From the NCBI RefSeq assembly GCF_900113765.1, contig NZ_FOQO01000002.1, positions 434,001-498,000 on the forward strand: a stretch of 64,000 nt of DNA. Reading direction: 5' to 3'. The DNA comes from Parapedobacter indicus. Its GTDB lineage: Bacteria > Bacteroidota > Bacteroidia > Sphingobacteriales > Sphingobacteriaceae. The position numbers and the translations under genes were made by a program. Below the pieces are notes generated by a model. The model had not been told where the DNA came from. It saw only the letters and a list, made by a program, of their open reading frames with translations, and searched no databases. This document shows positions 1 to 7,563 of the stretch, one piece after another; the first letter of the stretch is position 1, and each line of letters starts with the position of its first letter.

Positions 1-2
1 TC

Positions 3-989
3 CATGCAGCGCGCATTGCCGACCACCAGTGGGTTGGAAAAATCCAGAACGCATCGAAATACACCCGTCTTGAAACACTATTTATCCTGGCCATACAAAA
101 CCTCATCGACACCTACGGTATTCCGGTCGATAGACGTACGTTGGTAATCTTGTCCACAACCAAAGGAAATGTATCGCTGCTGCATAACCCCGCTGCACGG
201 TTCCCCGAAAGCCGTGTATACCTTTCTGAGATGGCTCATGAAATCCAACACTACTTCGGATTTGAAAATCAGCCGATCACGATTTCGAATGCGTGTATTT
301 CCGGTGCATTGGCGCTGTCTGTAGCCCGGCAGCTCCTGCAAAGCAGCGATGCCTATGAACACGTGCTGGTGGTGGGTGGCGACGAGATTTCGAAATTCAT
401 TGTTTCGGGTTTTGAGGCATTCCAAGCGCTATCCGATGGCCGGTGCCGTCCGTTTGACCGCGACCGCAACGGTTTAAATCTCGGCGAGGCGGTTGCGGCA
501 GCGTATGTAACAAAAAATCCCACCGACGACGCCGTCTGCATCCGGGCTGCGGGGTCCTTCAACGATGCCAATCATATTTCCGGCCCGTCACGCACGGGAG
601 AAGGGCTATACCGGAGTATCCGGGAGGCCATGCGGCTAGCCGGAGAGCCTGTGCTTGATTTCATTTCGGCGCATGGTACGGCAACCGTTTATAACGATGA
701 GATGGAAGCCATTGCCCTGCACCGTTGCGGCTTATCAGCCATACCGCTGCATAGCCTCAAAGCCTATTATGGCCATACACTCGGGGCAAGCGGCCTGTTG
801 GAAACCATTTTGGGTATACACTCACTCAGGGCCGGTGAGCTGATCCCTTCGCTTGGCTTCCAGTATCCCGGCACGAGCAAACCGCTGAACGTCATTACCC
901 AGCCAATTGCACGCCCCATGAGCAGGTTCCTGAAAACAGCATCCGGATTCGGTGGCTGTAACATTGCGCTAATTTTTGAAAAAGTGTAA
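3..989 (+). CDS. Beta-ketoacyl-ACP synthase, 5' end outside window
   Basis: Condensing enzyme of the FabF/FabB thiolase fold, expected to extend an ACP-bound acyl or polyene chain with malonyl-ACP in the cytosol. The frame is open from base 3, so the N-terminus lies before the window; 328 residues are visible. The catalytic triad is complete: Cys at 294-296 (SNACISGAL), His at 672-674 (AHGTAT) and His at 774-776 (YYGHTLGASG). It should therefore be active. It is followed after 4 bases by a ketosynthase fragment, an ACP and a second full ketosynthase, as in flexirubin/aryl-polyene clusters of Bacteroidota. The exact acyl substrate cannot be read from the sequence. Confidence 0.88.
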   Translation, partial: HAARIADHQWVGKIQNASKYTRLETLFILAIQNLIDTYGIPVDRRTLVILSTTKGNVSLLHNPAARFPESRVYLSEMAHEIQHYFGFENQPITISNACISGALALSVARQLLQSSDAYEHVLVVGGDEISKFIVSGFEAFQALSDGRCRPFDRDRNGLNLGEAVAAAYVTKNPTDDAVCIRAAGSFNDANHISGPSRTGEGLYRSIREAMRLAGEPVLDFISAHGTATVYNDEMEAIALHRCGLSAIPLHSLKAYYGHTLGASGLLETILGIHSLRAGELIPSLGFQYPGTSKPLNVITQPIARPMSRFLKTASGFGGCNIALIFEKV

Positions 990-993
990 TCCC

Positions 994-1614
994 ATGGATG
1001 CTTCCCCCTCTTATATCCAATCCTACTGCACGATCCGCGATCGCTCCATCGTACTGAATGGAACGATCTTTTTAAAAATGGACATCGCCACCCCATTGGC
1101 CGACTTTCTTAAATCTGCCTATCGCCAATTGGATATCGATTATCCGAAGTTCCATAAGATGGACAGCCTGTGTAAAGCCATCTTCATCGCGACCGAGCTC
1201 ATGGCCCGGCATTCGGGTCCTTATGCAAGCGATACCGCGCTTATTTTCTCCAATCGTTCCTCCAGTTACCTATCTGACAACAAGCATGCGACGGGTATCT
1301 TTGACACAGAAAATCAGACCGCCAGCCCAGCTACTTTTGTCTATACATTGCCGAATATCGCACTGGGTGAAATCAGCATCCGTCATCAATTGCATAGCGA
1401 AAATGTTTTCTTTATTTTTGACCGCTATTTGCCCGAGTTTCTCGTCCCTTACACCGAAGCGGCACTGGACGACAAACAGATTGAACATGCGATCGGCGGA
1501 TGGACAGAAATAAGCGAGCATACGTGTGATTTGCTGCTATATCACATCGGTAAGTTGGGTAGTATACCGCATACCGTTGCGAAGTTGAAACGAATATATA
1601 ACGAACATGAGTGA
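994..1614 (+). CDS. Ketosynthase-like fragment protein (Ketoacyl-synt_2 type)
   Basis: A 206-residue protein resembling the short N-terminal-type ketoacyl-synthase domain (PF13723-like) found in aryl-polyene and flexirubin clusters. The recognisable stretch is ATFVYTLPNIALGEISIR at about residues 112-129. It has no Cys-His-His triad, so it is unlikely to condense by itself. It may be a structural partner of the neighbouring ketosynthases (inference). I chose ATG 994; the frame could also begin at TTG 976, but that overlaps the preceding gene. The 3' end overlaps the ACP start by 8 bases, so the two are probably translationally coupled. Confidence 0.75.
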   Translation: MDASPSYIQSYCTIRDRSIVLNGTIFLKMDIATPLADFLKSAYRQLDIDYPKFHKMDSLCKAIFIATELMARHSGPYASDTALIFSNRSSSYLSDNKHATGIFDTENQTASPATFVYTLPNIALGEISIRHQLHSENVFFIFDRYLPEFLVPYTEAALDDKQIEHAIGGWTEISEHTCDLLLYHIGKLGSIPHTVAKLKRIYNEHE

Positions 1615-1861
1615 ATTGACACAAGAGCTGAAAGCAAAAATTATCACCCAACTGAATCTGGAGGATCTTACCGTGGACGACCTGGATGACCATACGCCGT
1701 TATTCGGTGATGGGTTGGGACTGGATTCCATTGATGCACTGGAACTCATCGTGATGCTCGATAAAAGCTACGGCATCAAGCTATCAGATCCAAAAGAAGG
1801 CCGGAAGGTTTTTGAGACCGTTCAGACGATGGCCGATTTCATCGAGGCAAACCGCAAATGA
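1607..1861 (+). CDS. Acyl carrier protein
   Basis: An 84-residue acidic acyl carrier protein. The phosphopantetheine attachment site is the Ser in GLGLDSIDALEL, at about residue 41, followed by the usual amphipathic helix (LIVMLDKSYGI). It would carry the growing polyene chain between the ketosynthases and the dehydratase-like protein of this cluster. Its start lies 8 bases inside the preceding gene. Its TGA stop overlaps the next ATG (ATGA at 1858-1861), a typical coupled arrangement. It is dedicated to the cluster by position; a housekeeping acpP is expected elsewhere. Confidence 0.93.
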   Translation: MSELTQELKAKIITQLNLEDLTVDDLDDHTPLFGDGLGLDSIDALELIVMLDKSYGIKLSDPKEGRKVFETVQTMADFIEANRK

Positions 1862-3072
1862 CCCCAATTGTCCCGATAGCTGTAACCGGAATGGGGGCCA
1901 TCTCCGCCATCGGGAACAATGTAACTGAAAATTTCAGATCGCTTGTTGATTCGAAGCACGGCATCGCCCCCATCAGGCAACTTGACACCTGGCACCGAGA
2001 ACGGCTATTGGCTGGTGAGATACACATGGACAATGCCGAATTGTATGACCGCTTGCAGCTGTCACGAGAGGCAGCCTATACGCGCAGTACCTTGCTAGCG
2101 CTGATGGCCACAAAAGAAGCCATAGAAACTGCTGCTTTCAAACCTGGAGACGGATATCGCACCGGCTTGATTTCTGCGACAACAGTGGGCGGCATGGATG
2201 CGACCGAACGATACTACGACGATTACCTGGTATCGGAGAAAAACCGGTCGTTTATTCAGACACACCCCTGTGGGTATGCAGCAGAACAAATGGGGAAGTA
2301 TTTCGGAGTATCGGATTTTATCACCACCATCAGTACCGCCTGTTCATCAGCTGCCAATGCGATTATGCTGGGAGCCCGGATGATCAGAGCGGGCCAGTTG
2401 GACCGTGCCATCGTAGGCGGCACTGACTGCCTTTCCCGGTTTACCATCAACGGTTTCAACTCGCTGATGATTTATACAGACGGCCATTGCAAACCATTTG
2501 ACGAGAATCGCAATGGATTGAATCTGGGTGAAGCGGCCGCCTATTTGGTGTTGGAAGCTCCGGAAGTCGCCCGTAAGCGTATGAAGTCGCCCATCGCCTA
2601 TCTGACAGGGTATGGCAACGCCAATGATGCGTTTCATCAAACTGCTTCTTCTGACAATGGCGAAGGAGCTTACTTGGCCATGCGGAGGGCGTTGGAAGTT
2701 TCGGGGCTGAATCCGCGCGATATCGACTATGTCAATGCACACGGTACGGCTACCCCAAATAACGACCTTGCGGAAGGTAATGCGTTGCTGCGGATCTATG
2801 GATCGGCATCGGCAATTCCGCCCTTCAGTTCCACCAAAGCCTTTACCGGCCATACACTAGCGGCTGCAGGGGCCATCGAAGCCGTCTTTTCTATCTTGGC
2901 CCTGCAACACCAGGTGGTTTTTCCGAATCTGAATTTTTCGCAGCCCATTGCGTCCTTGGGTATTGTTCCGCAAACGGCATTAACGGAACAAAGAATAGAC
3001 CATGTGCTGTCCAACTCCTTCGGGTTCGGTGGTAATTGCAGCACCCTGTTATTTTCCAAAGATCATGACTAA
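1858..3072 (+). CDS. Beta-ketoacyl-ACP synthase (FabF-like), full length
   Basis: A 404-residue condensing enzyme with an intact active site: Cys162 (STACSSAAN), His295 (NAHGTATPNND) and His332 (FTGHTLAAAG). The C-terminus NSFGFGGNCSTLLF is the usual ketosynthase end. Length and motifs fit the FabF family. The next gene encodes a catalytically dead relative, so the pair may form a heterodimer of ketosynthase and chain-length factor, as type II polyketide and aryl-polyene systems do (established for those families, inferred here). The start overlaps the ACP stop and the end overlaps the next start. Confidence 0.93.
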   Translation: MTPIVPIAVTGMGAISAIGNNVTENFRSLVDSKHGIAPIRQLDTWHRERLLAGEIHMDNAELYDRLQLSREAAYTRSTLLALMATKEAIETAAFKPGDGYRTGLISATTVGGMDATERYYDDYLVSEKNRSFIQTHPCGYAAEQMGKYFGVSDFITTISTACSSAANAIMLGARMIRAGQLDRAIVGGTDCLSRFTINGFNSLMIYTDGHCKPFDENRNGLNLGEAAAYLVLEAPEVARKRMKSPIAYLTGYGNANDAFHQTASSDNGEGAYLAMRRALEVSGLNPRDIDYVNAHGTATPNNDLAEGNALLRIYGSASAIPPFSSTKAFTGHTLAAAGAIEAVFSILALQHQVVFPNLNFSQPIASLGIVPQTALTEQRIDHVLSNSFGFGGNCSTLLFSKDHD

Positions 3073-4129
3073 GCCCATTTATATTCACGGCAGCGGCTGC
3101 GTGTCTGTCCAACCCACATTTGAAGCAGGCTACTTCTTCGACCATGTAACATCCTATACTCAGAATCCTGTTCCGGCATTGGATCCCGATTATAAGGCGT
3201 TTATCCCTGCGCTGCAGCTTCGGCGTATGAACAAAAGTATGCGGATGGCGATTTTCGCTTCCAGAATGGCCATGCAACAGGCCGGTATCACGACCGTAGA
3301 TGCCATAATCACCGGCAGTGGCCTGGGATGCCTGCGTGATTCAGAACGTTTTGTTGAAGCACTGCGGACCGATGAAGGTTCGTTGCTGAATCCCACCCCT
3401 TTCATTCAATCCACGCACAATATGGCAGCAGCGGCCCTGGCGCTTTCGTTGGGGTGTAAAGGCTACAATATGACCTACGTAAACAACGCCAACTCGTTTG
3501 AATCGGCCTTGCTGGATGCGATGATTTACCTGACAGAACATCCTGCTGCAACGATTTTACTGGGAGGTGTCGATGAATTGGGTGAACGCACAACGCAATT
3601 CTGGGATCTTGCAAACTATCTGAAGCGCGATGATGCCACCATCCCCACGCCGCTGATAGAGCAAGCGACACCCGGCGAGATTGCGACGGAAGGGGCGACT
3701 TTCTTTGTGGCGTCCCAAGAACCGGGAGACCATACTTTTGGAAAAATACGAGCCGTGGAAACACGCTTGGAAGTGGATGCGCCGGAAATATTTATCAGCG
3801 GTTTCCTGCAGCGAAACGGCATCGAAGCTGAAACGCTGGACGCCGTCGTTTTAGGCTATAATGGAGATTCCCGTTACGATGAAATCTATCGAACATTGGG
3901 AAGTTCCCTTTTTGCTAATTTACCGCAGATCGCGTTTAAGCACGTGGTTGGCGAATACGACACGGTAGTTGCGGCAGCACTTTTTCTGGCGCTCGGCATC
4001 TTTCAGCGCCAACACGTACCTCAACGCTTACTACTGAATCATAGCAGTATACCTCCTATCTTACGAAGGATCTTAATCTATACGCAACGCCGCGGACAGA
4101 ACCATAGTGTGATTTTGGTGGAAAAATGA
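3065..4129 (+). CDS. Ketosynthase-like protein without active-site residues (chain-length-factor-like)
   Basis: A 354-residue protein with ketosynthase-fold similarity, but the active-site Cys context (TACSS) is replaced by YVNNANSFESALLD. The first His motif is replaced by VVLGYNGDSRYD and the second by KHVVGEYDTVV. All three catalytic residues appear to be lost, as in chain-length factors. Its place directly after an active ketosynthase, with an 8-base overlap, supports a heterodimer. I chose ATG 3065 rather than the upstream in-frame ATG 3002, because the protein from 3065 (MTKPIYIHGSG) begins like a ketosynthase N-terminus. Chain-length control is inferred, not shown. Confidence 0.82.
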   Translation: MTKPIYIHGSGCVSVQPTFEAGYFFDHVTSYTQNPVPALDPDYKAFIPALQLRRMNKSMRMAIFASRMAMQQAGITTVDAIITGSGLGCLRDSERFVEALRTDEGSLLNPTPFIQSTHNMAAAALALSLGCKGYNMTYVNNANSFESALLDAMIYLTEHPAATILLGGVDELGERTTQFWDLANYLKRDDATIPTPLIEQATPGEIATEGATFFVASQEPGDHTFGKIRAVETRLEVDAPEIFISGFLQRNGIEAETLDAVVLGYNGDSRYDEIYRTLGSSLFANLPQIAFKHVVGEYDTVVAAALFLALGIFQRQHVPQRLLLNHSSIPPILRRILIYTQRRGQNHSVILVEK

Positions 4130-4824
4130 TTGGGTTAATTATAGGTTTACTGCTGATCGCTGTCACTACGCTGGTGTTGGGTATCTTCAACATCCAATGG
4201 AATTTCTTCCTGAAGGCTGTCCACCGGGCAGATACCACATCCCGGCAAATCGCACTCACGTTTGATGATGGTCCACATCCCGTGTATACATCGCAGGTAC
4301 TCGAGCAGCTGGGGAGACATCGCCTTCACGCTACCTTTTTTTGCATTGGCAAACACGTCGTACAATACCCGCACGTGGTGAAGGAATTGCTACATCGCGG
4401 CCACGTAGTGGGAAACCATTCTTTCACCCACGCTGTTACCATCGATTTTCATGACCGTGCAAAATGGGTGACGGAAATCCGACAGACAGACGACGCGATC
4501 GAGCAAGCCACGGGAAAACAGTCCCGATTTTTTCGTCCGCCCTACGGCGTAACCACCCCTCATCTAGCAACGGCTATCAAAGAAACGGGGCACACCGTCA
4601 TCGGATGGAAAGTACGCCCCTACGACACATTAAATCGCTCGCCTGAACAGATTGTGCATGCTATTCTACGGAAAACGAAACCTGGCGACATTATCCTGCT
4701 TCATGATACACATGAACGGATAGTTCCGGTTTTGGAACAGTTGTTGCCAGAACTGAAGAAGCGGAAGTTTGAGATGGTGACCGTGGAAAAATTAATCCAA
4801 CAACATGCATATACGCAAGATTAG
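4126..4824 (+). CDS. Polysaccharide deacetylase family protein (NodB domain)
   Basis: A 232-residue NodB-type deacetylase-like protein with one N-terminal membrane segment (about residues 3-22), so the domain probably faces the periplasm. The metal and catalytic motifs are present: ALTFDDGPHP (motif 1, about residues 43-52), VVGNHSFTHA (motif 2) and FFRPPYGVTT (motif 3). Members remove N- or O-linked acyl groups from glycans. Its role in a pigment cluster is unclear; it might trim a sugar or ester head group (inference). It overlaps the gene before by ATGA and the LolA-like gene after by 20 bases, so it belongs to the same transcript. Confidence 0.88.
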   Translation: MIGLIIGLLLIAVTTLVLGIFNIQWNFFLKAVHRADTTSRQIALTFDDGPHPVYTSQVLEQLGRHRLHATFFCIGKHVVQYPHVVKELLHRGHVVGNHSFTHAVTIDFHDRAKWVTEIRQTDDAIEQATGKQSRFFRPPYGVTTPHLATAIKETGHTVIGWKVRPYDTLNRSPEQIVHAILRKTKPGDIILLHDTHERIVPVLEQLLPELKKRKFEMVTVEKLIQQHAYTQD

Positions 4825-5449
4825 TTTGATAGGAATCGTATTGTTTTTGGTGAGTCTGACGGTAGCTGCGCAACAGCCATTGACGGCCTCTGAAATTGCT
4901 ACATTAAAAGAAAAAACGGCCGCAAGCGCAAAAAAACTACAGTCACTTGAAAGCAGCTTCACGCAAACCAAACAATTGAGCTACCTGGAAAATGTCATCG
5001 TATCGACGGGCAAACTTTACTTTAAGCCCCCCAGGAAAATCCGTTGGGAATACATCAGCCCTACGCCTTATACGGTGGTTTTCCATCACGATAAGATGTA
5101 TACACGCAACGAGGCCGGCAAGACGTCACAAACTGATCTCGGGGCAAACAGAAGATTTAGCACGTTGAATGAGTTATTAACGAAAACGGTTCAAGAAGGT
5201 ATTTTTTTTGATGAAGATCGCTTTACTATTTCCTACTCCAAAAGTAAACAGGAATATGCGGCCGTGCTAACACCAAAAGAAAAGGCACTCAATAAATACA
5301 TTAAACAGATTGAATTAACGATTGACGGTTCCTCTTTTTTGGTAAAAAAAGTAAAAATCGTCGATCCTTCGTCCGATTACACGCAACTGGACTTTGCAAA
5401 CCAACGTAAGAATATACCCATACCGGAGGATAAGTTCATAGCCAAATAG
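4805..5449 (+). CDS. LolA-like outer-membrane lipoprotein carrier protein
   Basis: A 214-residue secreted protein with a signal peptide ending around TVAAQQ (about residue 20). The body has the LolA-like periplasmic carrier pattern, with SFTQTKQLSYLENVIVSTGK followed by FKPPRKIRWEY. LolA relatives are regular members of aryl-polyene/flexirubin clusters, where they are thought to ferry the hydrophobic product or a lipoprotein to the outer membrane. It starts inside the deacetylase gene and is followed by 28 bases carrying a candidate internal promoter. It is not the housekeeping lolA by context. Confidence 0.85.
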   Translation: MHIRKISLIGIVLFLVSLTVAAQQPLTASEIATLKEKTAASAKKLQSLESSFTQTKQLSYLENVIVSTGKLYFKPPRKIRWEYISPTPYTVVFHHDKMYTRNEAGKTSQTDLGANRRFSTLNELLTKTVQEGIFFDEDRFTISYSKSKQEYAAVLTPKEKALNKYIKQIELTIDGSSFLVKKVKIVDPSSDYTQLDFANQRKNIPIPEDKFIAK

Positions 5450-5463
5450 TTTCCATAATTTTT

Positions 5464-5471
5464 TACTTTTG
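5464..5471 (+). promoter_or_regulatory. Candidate -7 box TACTTTTG before the dehydratase-like gene
   Basis: A perfect match to the Bacteroidota -7 consensus TAnnTTTG ends 6 bases before ATG 5478. Transcription from it would start at or almost at the ATG and give a leaderless mRNA. No clear -33 TTG is seen at the usual distance, so this is only a candidate internal promoter. Confidence 0.35.
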
Positions 5472-5477
5472 CTCCCT

Positions 5478-5852
5478 ATGTCGCTTTTACACGACTTCTA
5501 TTCCATCGCATCATTTTCTGCCCAGGATCAGAAAGTGTCGGCTTCCATCGTGATCAACAAGGATCATCCGGTATTCAGGGGGCATTTTCCGAACCGTCCC
5601 GTCACACCGGGAGTGTGTATGATGCAGATCATCAAGGAGCTGGCCGAAAAGTGGGCGGCCAGTACCCTGATACTGAAAAAAGCACGCAATGTGAAATTCA
5701 TGGCTATTATCAATCCTACCGAACATCCAAACATTCAGGTAACCTTGGATGTTGAAGAAGAAGATGGACTGCTTTCGGTCAAAAGCACGACATCGTTCGA
5801 AGACACGGTGGCACTCAAGTTCAGCGGTGTCTTCCAAAAGGAAACACGTTAA
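5478..5852 (+). CDS. FabZ/ApeI-like hotdog-fold 3-hydroxyacyl-ACP dehydratase-like protein
   Basis: A 124-residue single hotdog domain. The signature HPVFRGHFPNRPVTPGV (about residues 30-46) is that of FabZ/ApeI-type dehydratases, with the catalytic His in GHFP. Fourteen residues after this His, where FabZ has its catalytic Glu, the protein has Gln (GVCMMQ). It may use another residue or be weakly active. In the cluster it would remove water from the 3-hydroxy intermediate to build the conjugated chain. I chose ATG 5478; the frame also has TTG at 5469, but that codon overlaps the candidate -7 box. Confidence 0.83.
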   Translation: MSLLHDFYSIASFSAQDQKVSASIVINKDHPVFRGHFPNRPVTPGVCMMQIIKELAEKWAASTLILKKARNVKFMAIINPTEHPNIQVTLDVEEEDGLLSVKSTTSFEDTVALKFSGVFQKETR

Positions 5853-5861
5853 GATCGAGTC

Positions 5862-6332
5862 ATGAGAAAAGTAATCACCTTTTTTATTATTACAACAATC
5901 AGTTGGTTAGGCACGTATGCCCAGGATCTGGAAAGCATACGACTTCTCTACAAAGATGCCACGAAATCAAAAGAGCAAGCAGAAGCATTTTATGAACCCG
6001 TAAAGGAAGTGACCCAAGCTGACCAACCGGTTCTGGTCGCTTACAAAGGAGCGGGGCTGATGCTGTTAGCGAGATACGAAAAACTGGCCAACCGTGGGCC
6101 GAGTGTCAAAGAAGCTGCGCAATGGATCGAACAGGCAGTATCGGCCGATCCAGAGAATGCCGAAATCAGACTCATCCGGCTCAGCGTACAGGAACACCTC
6201 CCCCGGTTTCTCAAATACAACCAACACATCGATGAAGACCGGCAATTTATACAGCAAGCATTGCCCTCACTTAAAGACGAAAGCCTCACAGCCATGATCA
6301 ATGGCTATTTTGAAGAGTTTTCAACGAAATGA
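5862..6332 (+). CDS. Secreted protein of unknown function in the polyene cluster
   Basis: I do not recognise a named family. The 156-residue product has a signal peptide ending near TYAQ (about residue 20), then an all-helical, TPR-like body (LVAYKGAGLMLLARYEKLA, then a VKEAAQWIEQAVSADPENAE-type helix-turn-helix). That suggests a periplasmic protein-protein contact role. It lies 9 bases after the dehydratase-like gene and 14 bases before the glycosyltransferase, so it is probably part of the same operon. I recall similar small helical proteins in flexirubin-type clusters, but the match is weak. Confidence 0.7.
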   Translation: MRKVITFFIITTISWLGTYAQDLESIRLLYKDATKSKEQAEAFYEPVKEVTQADQPVLVAYKGAGLMLLARYEKLANRGPSVKEAAQWIEQAVSADPENAEIRLIRLSVQEHLPRFLKYNQHIDEDRQFIQQALPSLKDESLTAMINGYFEEFSTK

Positions 6333-6346
6333 ATGAATCAACCTGA

Positions 6347-7537
6347 ATGGCCAACACTGACGTATTAACAACCATCAACGCTTGTGTAATCATTCCCACC
6401 TACAACAACGCAAAAACCCTTTCCCGGGTAATCGATGGGGTACTTACCTATACGTCGCACCTAATCGTGGTAAACGATGGAAGTACGGATGCAACCAACC
6501 ATGTCCTATCCCGCTATGCTACGCTGACGCGCATTGACATACCGCGTAATCGGGGGAAAGGAAACGCACTGCGTGAAGGGTTCCGCGAAGCCCGCGCGCA
6601 ACGCTTTGATTATGCAATTACACTGGATTCAGATGGACAGCATTTCCCGGATGACATTCCCTTGTTTGTGGACGATATCGAAGAAAACGGGCTAGCTCTG
6701 TTGATTGGCGACCGCAATATGAATCAGGAAGGCATTCCTGGAAAAAGCAGTTTTGGCAACCGGTTTTCAAACTTTTGGTTCCGGTTTGAAACAGGAATCG
6801 CGCTTTCCGATACCCAATCCGGTTTCCGGCTTTATCCCCTCCGGGAAGTCTGCGATATCCGATTTTATACGACTAAATTCGAATTTGAGATCGAAGTGAT
6901 TGTCAAGGCTGCGTGGCGGAACATACCGATACGCAATGTACCTATACGTGTGCTATATGACCCCGATGAGCGGATTTCGCATTTCCGGCCCTTCCGCGAC
7001 TTCACCCGCATCAGTATCCTCAACACCTGGCTGGTGCTGGTAGCCTTGCTGTATATCCGTCCACGCGATTACTTCCGTACGTTCAGGAAAAAAGGGTTTA
7101 AGCGATTTTTTTTGGAAGATCTGCTGCACAGTGCAGACCCGCCCCTGAAAAAGTCGCTTTCCGTAGCGTTGGGCGTGCTGATCGGGCTATCTCCTTTCTG
7201 GGGGTTCCAAACCGTAATCGTGCTATTTCTAGCGTGGATATTCCGACTTAATAAGCTGATTGCATTTGCGTTTTCAAACGTGAGCATTCCCCCGCTGATC
7301 CCATTTATCGTTTACGCATGTTTAAAAATTGGCACGTTTGTATTGGGAGAATCTACCACGGTATCATCTTTCAACTGGCGGCAGTTTGACACATACCGCC
7401 CTTATATCCAACAGCATCTTACCGAGTATGTGGTGGGAAGTTTTGTATTGGGTATTTTTGCCGCTGCAGTGGCCGGAGCCTTATCTTATGTGCTGCTAAA
7501 CACCCAGTCAGGCCGGAACGTACAGAAAACGACTTAG
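6347..7537 (+). CDS. Glycosyltransferase family 2 fused to a DUF2062 membrane domain
   Basis: A 396-residue protein. Residues about 10-240 form a GT-A glycosyltransferase like dolichyl-phosphate mannose synthase: VIIPTYNNAKTL, then VVNDGSTDAT, then the metal-binding LDSDGQHFPDD near residue 96, and SDTQSGFRLYP. The C-terminal part (about 265-390) is a DUF2062 domain with several membrane segments (ALGVLIGLSPFWGFQT, SIPPLIPFIVYA). It could transfer a sugar from an activated donor to a lipid or polyene at the inner membrane face (inference). It sits between a helical secreted protein and the giant exporter, in a cluster where the product must be decorated and exported. Confidence 0.88.
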   Translation: MANTDVLTTINACVIIPTYNNAKTLSRVIDGVLTYTSHLIVVNDGSTDATNHVLSRYATLTRIDIPRNRGKGNALREGFREARAQRFDYAITLDSDGQHFPDDIPLFVDDIEENGLALLIGDRNMNQEGIPGKSSFGNRFSNFWFRFETGIALSDTQSGFRLYPLREVCDIRFYTTKFEFEIEVIVKAAWRNIPIRNVPIRVLYDPDERISHFRPFRDFTRISILNTWLVLVALLYIRPRDYFRTFRKKGFKRFFLEDLLHSADPPLKKSLSVALGVLIGLSPFWGFQTVIVLFLAWIFRLNKLIAFAFSNVSIPPLIPFIVYACLKIGTFVLGESTTVSSFNWRQFDTYRPYIQQHLTEYVVGSFVLGIFAAAVAGALSYVLLNTQSGRNVQKTT

Positions 7538-7555
7538 TAAATTCCCGATATCTGC

Positions 7556-7563
7556 TAACTTTG
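7556..7563 (+). promoter_or_regulatory. Candidate -7 box TAACTTTG before the MMPL fusion gene
   Basis: A perfect TAnnTTTG box lies in the short gap after the glycosyltransferase. Transcription would start near 7569, which favours TTG 7582 rather than TTG 7561 as the start codon of the next gene. No convincing -33 element is visible. Confidence 0.35.
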
